Shown here: one piece after another, positions 38,113 to 47,048 of the stretch
How the letters are laid out: every line of letters starts with the position of its first letter
How positions within the stretch are numbered: position 1 is the stretch's first letter
Assembly: GCA_002686265.1 (NCBI GenBank)
Contig: NZBA01000063.1
Span: 82,634-146,633 of the forward strand
Source: Planctomycetota bacterium
Lineage (GTDB): Bacteria; Planctomycetota; UBA1135; GCA-002686595
Direction of reading: 5' to 3'
Length of the DNA stretch: 64,000 bases
Made by a program: the position numbers and the translations under genes
The notes under the pieces: model-generated
The model's input: the letters and a program-made list of their open reading frames with translations, nothing else
What the model was told of the DNA's origin: nothing
The model's database searches: none

Positions 38113-39953
38113 GAGCGCGCTTCCTTCCGGTACATGGACTCGATCAGCGGGTCGTAGAGGCGCGCAACCTCGCGGCGGCGCACTTTCTGGGTCGCCGTCA
38201 GCTCGCCGTCGTCCTGGTGCAGCTCCTTCACGAGGAGTCGGAAAGCGCGCACCTGCTCGACGCGCGCCAAGCCCTCGTTGGCCAGCCGGAGCTCGCCTTC
38301 GATCAGTGCGCGCACCTCCTCCTTGGAAGAGAGGTCCTCGAACGAGGTGTAGGGCAGCTTGCGCCGCGCGGCCCAGTCGCCCACGGCGTCGGGCTCTATC
38401 TGGATCAGGGCCGCGACGAAGGGGCGCGCGTCTCCGATGGCCACGGCTTCCTTCACGAACGGGCTGCCCTTCATGGCGTTCTCGATCTTCTCGGGGCTGA
38501 GGTTCTTGCCGCCGGCGGTGATCAGGATCTCCTTCTTGCGACCGATGATCGAGAGGTAGCCGTCCGCGTCGATCGCACCCAAGTCGCCCGTGTGCAGCCA
38601 GCCCTCCGCATCGACAGCCTCGGCGCTCGCGGCCTCGTCGTGCAGGTAGCCGGGGAACACGAGGGGTCCGCGCATGAGCACCTCGCCGTCGTCCTCCAGG
38701 CGGACGTCGAGGCAGCCGAAGGGCGGACCGACCGTTCCCAGGCGCACGGCTTCGGGCGGGTTCACGTGGCTGGCGCCCCCGCACTCGGTCATGCCGTAGG
38801 CCTCCGCGATGCGGATGCCCAGGCCGTGGAACCACAACAGGAGCTCCTTCGAGATCGGTGCGGCGCCGGTGATCGGCAGGTGACAGCGGCGCATCCCGAG
38901 GCGCTCCTGCAGGGCGCGGAAGACCAGCAGGTCGCCGAGACGCCACAGTGCTCCGTCGAGGGGGCGCGGGCACCGTGCCAGGCGGCGCTCGGCGATGGCG
39001 CGGCCGGTGGTGCTGGCCCAGTCGAAGAGGCGGCGCTGCGGCCACGAGGCGTCGCGCATCTTGAGCGTGACCATGGCGTGCATCTTCTCCCAGATGCGCG
39101 GGACGCCGAGGAAGAGCGTCGGCGACACCTCGCGCAGGTCGCTCTGTACGGTTTCGATGCTCTCGCCGAAGTGCACCGTCGCGCCGACGGTCAGGGGGAT
39201 GAAGAAGGTGAAGATCTTCTCGGCGACGTGGCACAGGGGCAGGTAGGAGAGCACCGTGTCGTCCGCGGACAGGCCCAAGGTCGGCGTCAGTGCCCGAGCG
39301 GCGGCCAGCACGGCGGCCGGCGCGAGCAGCGCCCCCTTGGGGTCTCCTGTCGTGCCCGAGGTGTACACGACCATGCTCGGCTCGTCGGGGTCGAGGGCCG
39401 CGAGGCGCACGGCGAACCAAGCCTCGTCGTCGGTGCCCGCTTCCAGGAAGCGCTCCCAGTCCATCAAGCGCGGGTCGTCGTAGTCGCTCGTGCCGCGCGG
39501 ATCGAACACGACGACGCGGCGCACCGAGGGCGTGTCGGCGGCGACCTCGATCACCTTGTCGACCTGCTCCTGGTCTTCGCAGAAAACGAGCGTCGAGCCG
39601 CTGTGGCGCAGGACGTAGGCCACGTCGTCGGGCGGATTGGTCTGGTAGATCCCGACCGCCCGCGCACCGACGCTCTGGGCGCCGAGGTCGGCGAAGAGCC
39701 ACTCGGTGCGGTTGTCACTCAGGATCGCCACGTGGTCGCCGGGGCGCACGCCGAGGGCCCAGAGGCTCGCCGCGGCCGCGCGCACGCGCTCCAGGTACTC
39801 GCGCCAGGGGAACTCCCTCCAGATCCCGAGGGTCTTCTCGCGTAGGCCGACGCCTTCGGGCCGTTCGCGGGCCAGCAGGGTCAGGCGCCCGGGCAGGGTC
39901 GAGTCCAGCGGGTCGGCCGTCGCCGCGGGCTGGGGCCGCACGGGTTCAGTCAT
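38109..39953 (-). CDS. AMP-dependent long-chain acyl-CoA synthetase family protein
   Basis: VVYTSGTTGDPKGALL, AYGMTECGGASH, GWLHTGDLGAIDADGYLSIIGRKKEILITAGGKNLSPEKIE. Confidence 0.95.
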   Translation of the reverse strand: MTEPVRPQPAATADPLDSTLPGRLTLLARERPEGVGLREKTLGIWREFPWREYLERVRAAAASLWALGVRPGDHVAILSDNRTEWLFADLGAQSVGARAVGIYQTNPPDDVAYVLRHSGSTLVFCEDQEQVDKVIEVAADTPSVRRVVVFDPRGTSDYDDPRLMDWERFLEAGTDDEAWFAVRLAALDPDEPSMVVYTSGTTGDPKGALLAPAAVLAAARALTPTLGLSADDTVLSYLPLCHVAEKIFTFFIPLTVGATVHFGESIETVQSDLREVSPTLFLGVPRIWEKMHAMVTLKMRDASWPQRRLFDWASTTGRAIAERRLARCPRPLDGALWRLGDLLVFRALQERLGMRRCHLPITGAAPISKELLLWFHGLGIRIAEAYGMTECGGASHVNPPEAVRLGTVGPPFGCLDVRLEDDGEVLMRGPLVFPGYLHDEAASAEAVDAEGWLHTGDLGAIDADGYLSIIGRKKEILITAGGKNLSPEKIENAMKGSPFVKEAVAIGDARPFVAALIQIEPDAVGDWAARRKLPYTSFEDLSSKEEVRALIEGELRLANEGLARVEQVRAFRLLVKELHQDDGELTATQKVRRREVARLYDPLIESMYRKEARS

Positions 39954-40734
39954 CGCGATCTCCCATGCCGGTGTAGGCCTCGACGACCGCCGGATCGTCT
40001 GCCACCTCCACCGGCGTCCCCTCGGCGATCAGCAGGCCGAAGTCCAAGACCGCCACGCGCTCGGCCAGGTCCATCACGAAGCCGAGGTCGTGCTCGATCA
40101 GGAGCATCGAGATGCCCAGCTCCTCCTTGACGTCCAGGAGGTAGCGCGCCATGTCCTCGGTTTCCTCCTGGTTCAGCCCCGCGGTCGGCTCGTCGAGAAG
40201 TAGGAGTCGCGGCTCCATGCACACAGCGCGCCCGAGCTCGACGCGCTTCTGCACACCGTAGGGCAGGATGCCCGCGGGGGTCTTGCGATAGCGCTCGAGG
40301 TGCAGGAAGTCGATCACCTGTTCGACCCGCTCGCGGTGGCGGACCTCGGCGCGGCGCGCGGCGCGCGTCCAGAGTAGGTCCTGCCACCAGCGCGACTCGA
40401 AGAGGTGATGGCGGCCGAGGAGCATGTTCTCGAGCACGGTCAGCTGCTCGAAGAGGACGATGTTCTGGAACATGCGCGCGATGCCGAGCCCGGCCGAGCG
40501 GTGGGGAGGGAGGCGCGTCAGGTCTCGGCCGTCGAGGTGCAGGGTGCCGCTCTGGGGGCGGTAGAGCCCCGAGATGCAGTTGAAGAGCGACGTCTTACCG
40601 GCGCCGTTGGGCCCGATGACCGCCTGCAGGCTGCCCCTCGCGACGGTGAGGTCGACGCCGCGCAGGGCCCGGACCCCGGCGAAGGAGAGCTCGACGCCGC
40701 GAAGCTCCAGCTCCGCGCCCTTCACGACAGCCAC
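39946..40734 (-). CDS. ABC transporter ATP-binding protein (LivG family)
   Basis: Walker A GPNGAGKT; LFNCISGLYRPQSG; LLLLDEPTAGLNQEE. Confidence 0.94.
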   Translation of the reverse strand: MAVVKGAELELRGVELSFAGVRALRGVDLTVARGSLQAVIGPNGAGKTSLFNCISGLYRPQSGTLHLDGRDLTRLPPHRSAGLGIARMFQNIVLFEQLTVLENMLLGRHHLFESRWWQDLLWTRAARRAEVRHRERVEQVIDFLHLERYRKTPAGILPYGVQKRVELGRAVCMEPRLLLLDEPTAGLNQEETEDMARYLLDVKEELGISMLLIEHDLGFVMDLAERVAVLDFGLLIAEGTPVEVADDPAVVEAYTGMGDRDD

Positions 40735-41507
40735 CGCCTGCGGCGCCGGTAGTGCTTGATCCGACGGTAGTCGGTCTGCCCGTCTCCGCCGAGGCCGAGG
40801 TAGAACTCGCGTACGTCCTCGTCGTCGGCGAGCTCCTCGGCCGTTCCCTCGTGCACGACGCGGCCGTTCTCGAGGATGCTCGCGCGGGAGGCGACGCTCA
40901 GAGCCATGGCGGCGTTCTGCTCCACGAGCAGGATGCTCAGGCCGTCGTCCGCCAGGGAGCGGATGAGGTCCGCGACCTCACCGACGATGCGCGGCGCCAG
41001 GCCCAGGGAGGGCTCGTCGAGCAGCAACAGCCGTGGGCGCGACATCAGCGCGCGCGCGATGGCCAGCATCTGCTGCTCGCCGCCGCTCAGGTAGCCCGCC
41101 TGCTGTCGGCGGCGGTCGGCCAGGATTCCGAAGCGCTCGTAAGCGCGCTCGAGGCCTTCGGCAGCCTCCCTGCGCGACACCGCCCAGGCGCCCGCCAGGA
41201 GGTTCTCCTCGACCGAGAGCTCCACGAGCACCCGGCGCCCCTCCATGACCTGGGCCAGGCCGCCTCCCACGATCGAGTCGGCCTTCTGCTCGGCCACCTC
41301 CCGACCGTCGAAACGCACGTGCCCCTTGGTGATGCGTCCGTCGTGGATGTCGAGCAGGCCCGTGATCGCCCGCAGGGTCGTCGTCTTGCCGGCGCCGTTG
41401 GGGCCGAGCAGTGCCACCGTTTCTCCGCGCGGCACGTGCAGGGTCACGCCCTTGAGGACCAGCACCACCTGGTGGTAGACGACCTCGAGGTTGGAGACTT
41501 TCAGCAT
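40722..41507 (-). CDS. ABC transporter ATP-binding protein (LivF family)
   Basis: GPNGAGKTTTLRAITGLL; LSGGEQQMLAIARALMSRPRLLLLDEPSLGLAP. Confidence 0.94.
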   Translation of the reverse strand: MLKVSNLEVVYHQVVLVLKGVTLHVPRGETVALLGPNGAGKTTTLRAITGLLDIHDGRITKGHVRFDGREVAEQKADSIVGGGLAQVMEGRRVLVELSVEENLLAGAWAVSRREAAEGLERAYERFGILADRRRQQAGYLSGGEQQMLAIARALMSRPRLLLLDEPSLGLAPRIVGEVADLIRSLADDGLSILLVEQNAAMALSVASRASILENGRVVHEGTAEELADDEDVREFYLGLGGDGQTDYRRIKHYRRRRRWLS

Positions 41508-41530
41508 CGGCGGCGTGCGTCGGCGCGTGA

Positions 41531-42787
41531 TCAGTCGCCGGTGCCGCCGCGCTCGGCGAAGGGAGCGACGACCGTCCAGCTCCCGGCCGTGAAGTCGGGG
41601 CGCAGGATGCGCGTCAGGGTCCCGGCGACGTAGGGCGATGCCGCGTAGCTGATCGGTTGCAGCATTCCGCCCCCGGTGAAGTCGGTGATCTCGTGCAGGG
41701 CGGCCAAGAAACCCTCGCGGCTCACGTCACCCGCTTCGAGTCCGCGGCGGAAGGCCTCGATCCCCGTCAACCCCTGGAGATAGGACATCATCACGTAGAA
41801 GTCCGGCTCGCCCTGGTCCTTTCCGTGAGCCTCCCAGGCCGCCATGAACTTGTTCATGCCTGGCACCGGTTCGTTCCAGTAGGGCAGGCCCGTGACCCAG
41901 TAGAAGCTCTCGAAGACCGACGACGGGATCACGTCGGGCTTGAAGAAGGCGTCGATCCAAGAGGGCGTGCTTCCGATCCAGATCGGCGCGTACTCGAGTT
42001 GGGCCGCCGTGCCGAGGATCGGCCCGGTGGCGCTGGGGATGGTCGTCAGGAGCACGTGCGTCGCGCCGGCGTCCTTGAGGGCCGTGATGACCGCGGTCAT
42101 GTCCTTCTGCCCGGGCGCGACCGTCTGCTCGCTCGTGATCGTCACGCCGTGCAGCGCGGCTTGGTTCAGCCAGCCTGCTTGGCCGTCCTTACCGTAGTCG
42201 TCTTGCTGGTAGACGATGCCCGCCTTGACAGCTTCCGCGCCGCCGGCCTGCTCCACCGCCCAGTCCATGGCGCGCGCCGCCTCCAGGCGGTAGCTCGGAC
42301 CGATCGGCGGGGTCGAGGCGTTCTTCGCCATCTCCGAGGAGAGGCTGGCGGGGAAGGCGACCATGGTGTCCGCGGCGAGCATGTCGAGCAGCGGCAGGGT
42401 GTTGGGCGTGCCAAAGCTGGTGGCGAGGTAGAGGACCTCGCCGCGGATCTCGCGGTAGGCCTGGACCGAGCTCTGGGGGTTGTAGGCGTGGTCGCGCTCG
42501 ACGAGCTCGACGGTCCAGCCCTCGGGCAACAGGCCGCTCCCTCCGGCGTTGATCTGCGCCGCGAGCACGCGCTTGCCGAGGGCGTAGGGCACGCCGATCG
42601 CGGCCCCGGGGCCGCTCACGTCGTTCAGGCAGCCGAGCTGGAGTACCCGCTCACCGGCGTCGACACCGGGCCCGCTGCGCAGCCCTCCCGCGGCGGGCGC
42701 GCCGGCGTTCGGCTCACCCCCCGAGCAGGCGGCGAGGTGGGCGAGGACGATCGAGATGATGGTGCGGCCGGTCGGTCTTCGGGACAT
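41531..42787 (-). CDS. Periplasmic substrate-binding protein (LivK family)
   Basis: Lipobox-like AACSG; LQLGCLNDVSGPGAAIGVPYALGKRVLAAQINAGG; typical PBP type I pattern. Confidence 0.9.
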   Translation of the reverse strand: MSRRPTGRTIISIVLAHLAACSGGEPNAGAPAAGGLRSGPGVDAGERVLQLGCLNDVSGPGAAIGVPYALGKRVLAAQINAGGSGLLPEGWTVELVERDHAYNPQSSVQAYREIRGEVLYLATSFGTPNTLPLLDMLAADTMVAFPASLSSEMAKNASTPPIGPSYRLEAARAMDWAVEQAGGAEAVKAGIVYQQDDYGKDGQAGWLNQAALHGVTITSEQTVAPGQKDMTAVITALKDAGATHVLLTTIPSATGPILGTAAQLEYAPIWIGSTPSWIDAFFKPDVIPSSVFESFYWVTGLPYWNEPVPGMNKFMAAWEAHGKDQGEPDFYVMMSYLQGLTGIEAFRRGLEAGDVSREGFLAALHEITDFTGGGMLQPISYAASPYVAGTLTRILRPDFTAGSWTVVAPFAERGGTGD

Positions 42788-42964
42788 GCTTCCTCCTCGT
42801 GCGCATGATAGGGGACCCCGCGCACGAACGTGAGGGGGGAGCGGCGTCGGCGGGATGCGCGGCGCGTGGGCGGTGACGCGGGCGCAGAGAATGACCGCCC
42901 CTGCGGCGTGGCCTCGCGCCTCCACCGGTGTAGATTGCACGCCCTCCCGGGGGGACCTCCAGCG

Positions 42965-44200
42965 ATGACCCGAACCGTCCAGTCCGACGAAGCCAGCGTC
43001 GAGCGCGTGCTCGACGCCTTCGCGCGCACGACCGACGAGATCGTGACCCTCGACGAGCTGCGCGGGGTCCTGCGCTCGGGGCGCCAGATCCGGATCAAGT
43101 ACGGCGTGGACGTCACCGCGCCGATGATGCACATCGGTCACGCGGTCAACCTGTGGATGATGCGCGAGCTGCAGGAGATCGGCCACAAGGTCGTCTTCCT
43201 GATCGGTGACTTCACGACGCGCATCGGTGACCCGACGGGCCGCGACAAGCTCCGGCCGGTGATCACGGAGGAGGAGATCGCCCGCAACGCCGAGGCCTTC
43301 ATCGAGCAGGTGGGGAAGGTGCTCCTGACCGACGAGGACGTGGTGGAAGTCCGCCGCAACTCGGAGTGGTTCGGTGACCTGCCGACGAGCAAGTTCCTGT
43401 CCCTGATGGAGATGGTGACCCACGAGCGCCTGCTCTCGCGGGACATGTTCCGAAAGCGGATCGAGGAGGGCGCCGGGCTCTACATGCACGAGCTGACCTA
43501 CCCGATCATCCAGGGCTACGACTCGGTGGAGCTCGAGTCGGACTTGACCATCGTCGGCTCCGACCAGCTCTTCAACGAGATGATGGGTCGCTTCTACCAG
43601 GAGCGCTTCAGCCAGAAGCCGCAGGTGATCATCACCACCAAGGTCACGCCGGGCATCGACGGCAAGCAGAAGCAGAGTAAGAGCCTGGGGAACTACATCG
43701 GCCTCGACCACGACGCGCGCGAGAAGTTCGGCCGCGTGATGAGCATCCCCGACAACCTGACCGCCGCGTACCTCTCGGTCTACACGGGTCTTGCCGACGA
43801 GCGGGTGGACGAGCTCGTGGCGCTCTCGGCTACGGACCCGATGGAGGCCAAGAAGATCCTCGGCCAGGCGATCGTCGAGCGCTACCACGGCGAGGAGGCC
43901 GCCGCCGCCGAGCGGCGCTGGTTCGAGGAGGTCTTCTCCCGCAGGCGCGAGCCCGACGACATCGAGGAGCGCTGCTTCAGCGAGGCGCCGGCCACGGCCT
44001 TCGACCTCGCCCGGGCCTGCTTGGGCACGAAGGAATTCAGCAACAGCGACATCCGGCGCCTGTTCCAGCAGGGGGCGGTGAAGCTCGACGGCGAGAAGAT
44101 CCCCGAACTGACCGAACCGGTGGAGCTCTCCGCCGAGTGCCGCACCCTGCGCCTGGGCAAGCGTACCTGGTTCAAGGTTCGTCTGACGGACTCACCCTGA
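42965..44200 (+). CDS. tyrS: Tyrosyl-tRNA synthetase
   Basis: IKYGVDVTAPMMHIGHAVNL (HIGH), LTIVGSDQLFNEMMGRF, KQKQSKSLGNYIGL (KMSKS equivalent), C-terminal S4-like 'SNSDIRRLFQQGAVKLDGEKI'. Confidence 0.95.
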   Translation: MTRTVQSDEASVERVLDAFARTTDEIVTLDELRGVLRSGRQIRIKYGVDVTAPMMHIGHAVNLWMMRELQEIGHKVVFLIGDFTTRIGDPTGRDKLRPVITEEEIARNAEAFIEQVGKVLLTDEDVVEVRRNSEWFGDLPTSKFLSLMEMVTHERLLSRDMFRKRIEEGAGLYMHELTYPIIQGYDSVELESDLTIVGSDQLFNEMMGRFYQERFSQKPQVIITTKVTPGIDGKQKQSKSLGNYIGLDHDAREKFGRVMSIPDNLTAAYLSVYTGLADERVDELVALSATDPMEAKKILGQAIVERYHGEEAAAAERRWFEEVFSRRREPDDIEERCFSEAPATAFDLARACLGTKEFSNSDIRRLFQQGAVKLDGEKIPELTEPVELSAECRTLRLGKRTWFKVRLTDSP

Positions 44201-44236
44201 GGCCGCGCTCCCCGCCGGCGCGATAGCACGGGGAGC

Positions 44237-44539
44237 GTGCACCGGGCCCCGTGGATCCTACCGCTGGCGGCGGCGCCGTCGGCCCTCGCCCAGCACGAGC
44301 TCCTCGAGCTGACGGCCTCGGATGGAGCCGCGGGAGATGTGTTGGATACGGCCGCGATCCATGACTAGCGCGTGCTCATCGGCGCCGATCAGGACGATGA
44401 CCACGGCGGCGGCTGCGGTTCGGCGTATGTACTCGACGCCCTGGCGGGCGAACGGCTGCCCGTGATCGGGGCCGAGCGCCTCGGGCTTCAATCTGACGAA
44501 CGGTCTAGAGGTCCTCTTGGGGACCTAGCAGCCCGTTGA
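44237..44539 (+). pseudogene. Fragment of a secreted FG-GAP-type protein with in-frame TAG at 44366
   Basis: GTG frame: VHRAPWILPLAAAPSALAQHELLELTASDGAAGDVLDTAAIHD*RVLIGADQDDDHGGGCGSAYVLDALAGERLPV..., matching the FG-GAP consensus 'ISGDRVLVGAxxDDDxGxxSGSAYVFD'. Confidence 0.7.
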
Positions 44540-44701
44540 ACAACGCCCCATTCCGACTTCGCCCACCTTGAAGCGACGAAGGTGTCTTCGTTTCGCCACG
44601 GATCGCCTCCAACGTGCCGCCGGCAGTCCGGGGGCTCCCTCACGAGCTTTCACGCGGGGAAACGCGGGCGAGAGTGACCCTCTGGCGGATCCTCACGAGC
44701 G

Positions 44702-45544
44702 TCATCCAGTCGTGATGATCGGCTGGGCGTTCTCCTGGCTGCAGAGGACGACCAACAGATTCGAGACCATCGTTGCTCTGCGATCCCCGTCGAGCTCGAC
44801 CACGCCGCGCTCGGCGAGGTCGTCGAGAGCGTGCTGGACCATCGAGACCGCACCCTCGACGATTTTCGTGCGCGCGGCGATGATCGCCTCGGCTTGCTGG
44901 CGCTGGAGCATGGCTTGGGCGATTTCGGGGGCGTAGGCAAGGTGCGAGATGCGCGCCTCGAGGACTTCGATCCCGGCTCTTGCGAGCTGCTCGGCGAGCA
45001 TCGCCTCCAGCTCACCGGCGACCTGCGCGGAGTCGCCGCGCAAGCTGACGACCTCCTCGTCGCTCCCCTCGTCGTAGGGATGGACTGAGGCGATGGCGCG
45101 CACGGAGGTCTCCGCCTGGATGTCCACGTAGCTGGCGTAATCCTCGACGTCGAACAGGGCCTGGGCGGTGTCGCGCACCTGCCACACGACGACCGCGCCG
45201 ATCTCGATCGGATTGCCGCGTGCGTCGTTCACCTTGATCGTCTCGCTGGCGATGTTGTGCGCCTTGAGCGAGAGCTTGTGCTTGAGCGTAAAGGGGTTGG
45301 TCCAGAAGAAACCCTGCCGGCGGACGGTGCCCTTGTAGGTCCCGAAGAGGACCATCACTCGCGCCATGTTCGGGCCGACGATGAAGAAGCCAGGCAAGCA
45401 CAGGGAGAACAGCGGCACCAAGACGAGTCCGAAGGGGCGGATGAGGGCCACCCCCGTCGCCACGGTCGCGAGCCCTCCCAAGAGCACGGGCCAGGCCGAG
45501 ATGGGGCGGAAAGGGCGTTCCGAGGAGGCTTGCGCTTGGTTCAT
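44702..45544 (-). CDS. SPFH/band-7 domain membrane protein
   Basis: Two N-terminal TM helices; VLFGTYKGTVRRQGFFWTNPF; ARISHLAYAPEIAQAMLQRQQAEAIIAARTKIVEGAV. Confidence 0.9.
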   Translation of the reverse strand: MNQAQASSERPFRPISAWPVLLGGLATVATGVALIRPFGLVLVPLFSLCLPGFFIVGPNMARVMVLFGTYKGTVRRQGFFWTNPFTLKHKLSLKAHNIASETIKVNDARGNPIEIGAVVVWQVRDTAQALFDVEDYASYVDIQAETSVRAIASVHPYDEGSDEEVVSLRGDSAQVAGELEAMLAEQLARAGIEVLEARISHLAYAPEIAQAMLQRQQAEAIIAARTKIVEGAVSMVQHALDDLAERGVVELDGDRRATMVSNLLVVLCSQENAQPIITTG

Positions 45545-45692
45545 CGGTGCATCGAGGTGGAGGTCGAGATCGAGGTCGGGGTGGCGACGTGGCGGCGCGG
45601 GCCCCGGGGCGTTCTCCGGTCCTACGCAGGGGCAGCCGGGCGATTCAACCGATCCGTGGAGAGGGTCTGCCCGCGCCCTCGCGGCCGCCGCA

Positions 45693-46970
45693 TCAGGGTT
45701 CGAGGGCCAGGGAATGGTAGGTCCCCGCCGCCACGGCGACGAACCAGGTCCCCCCAGGCGTGTCCGTGACCACACCGGAGCCGTCCGCTCCCCAAGAGAC
45801 GAGCGCGCCGCCACCGGTGACGGCGAGGGAGTGGTGCTCGCCCGCGGCCAGGGCCGTGAAACCGGTCTCGGTGGGGGTCTGGGTCACCTCGCCGTCGAGG
45901 TCGCGCCCCCAAGAGGTGATCGTGCCGTCGGCGCTCAGGGCGAGGGAGTGGTAGCCGCCGGCCGCCAGGGCGACGAAGCCCGCGCCCGTGGGCACGTCGC
46001 TCACCTGACCGAACTGGTCCGCGCCCCAGGCGATGACGGAGCCATCGGCCTCCAGGGCAAGGGAGTGGGCGCCGCCGCCGCTCAGGGCGACGAAGCCCGC
46101 CCCGACCGGCGCCGAGGACACCTGGCCGTCGGCGTCGTCGCCCCAGACGGCGAGCGTGCCGTCGGCGTGCAGGGCGAGGGAGTGTGCCTCCCCCGCGGCG
46201 ATGGCGGTGAAGCCGTCGCCCGTGGGCGTGAGCGAGATCAGACCTTGGAGGTCGCGTCCCCAGGAGACGAGTGAGCCGTCTTCGTGCAAGGCAAGGGAAT
46301 GCTCGCGCCCGGCGGCGAGGGCCGTGTACCCCGCTCCCGCCGGCGTCTCGGAGACCTGGCCGAAGCCGTCGAGGCCCCAGGCGACGACTGAACCGTCCGA
46401 GCGCAGGGCCAGGGAGTGGGCGCCGCCCCCGGCGATCTGCATGAAGTGCGCCTCATCGGGGGTCAGGGAGACTTGTCCGTCGAGGTCCAGTCCCCAGGAC
46501 CGCGCGAAGAACTCCACATCCGACGGCACCCAAACCGTCTCCGCTTTCTGGTCGGTGAGCCCGTCGGTGTCGCGTACCTCCAAGCGGATCTCCACCGAGC
46601 CTCCCTCCTCGTAGGTGTGGCCTGAAGTCTGGATGGTCGACCAGACGGTGTCCCACGCGCCGTCGTCCTCGAAGTCCCAGCGCACCTCGAGGAGATCGGA
46701 AGGGTCCTCGGCGTCCGAGGAGGGCCGGGCGTCGAGGAACACCTCCAGGGGTGCGGGTGTGCTCCAGGCGAACTGGGCCGAGGGCGGACTGGGCAGATCA
46801 CCGCCCCCTCCGCCGCCGCTTCCTCCCGTACCGCCGCCTCCGCCGCCGCCTCCCCCCGTGTCTCCGCCGCCGCAACCGACCGCAAGCCAAGCGAAGAGGA
46901 GCGATGCTCCCGTCGGTCCGCACCGCCGGTGAGCGTTTCGGGGCGGGGCGGAGCGCAAGGGGTTGTTCAT
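45693..46970 (-). CDS. Secreted protein with PKD-like domain and seven RCC1-type repeats
   Basis: Seven 'HSLA' units ('GAHSLALRSDGSVVAWGLDGFGQVSETP' etc.); N-terminal 'LDARPSSDAEDPSDLLEVRWDFEDDGAWDT' PKD-like; lipobox-like AVGCGG. Confidence 0.85.
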   Translation of the reverse strand: MNNPLRSAPPRNAHRRCGPTGASLLFAWLAVGCGGGDTGGGGGGGGGTGGSGGGGGGDLPSPPSAQFAWSTPAPLEVFLDARPSSDAEDPSDLLEVRWDFEDDGAWDTVWSTIQTSGHTYEEGGSVEIRLEVRDTDGLTDQKAETVWVPSDVEFFARSWGLDLDGQVSLTPDEAHFMQIAGGGAHSLALRSDGSVVAWGLDGFGQVSETPAGAGYTALAAGREHSLALHEDGSLVSWGRDLQGLISLTPTGDGFTAIAAGEAHSLALHADGTLAVWGDDADGQVSSAPVGAGFVALSGGGAHSLALEADGSVIAWGADQFGQVSDVPTGAGFVALAAGGYHSLALSADGTITSWGRDLDGEVTQTPTETGFTALAAGEHHSLAVTGGGALVSWGADGSGVVTDTPGGTWFVAVAAGTYHSLALEP

Positions 46971-47048
46971 CTCTCAGACGGGTACGGGATCGGGTTCGAG
47001 CGGCGACTCTAACCTGCACTCCGTGCCGCGATCTACAATCCCGGCCGC

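Noticed and set aside
17967-44368. UAG recoding (e.g. pyrrolysine-like) to explain the three in-frame TAG codons in FG-GAP genes
   Set aside because: TAG serves as the normal stop in selD, the short nfeD gene and others, and the same loci also carry frameshifts or truncation, so pseudogenisation is simpler.
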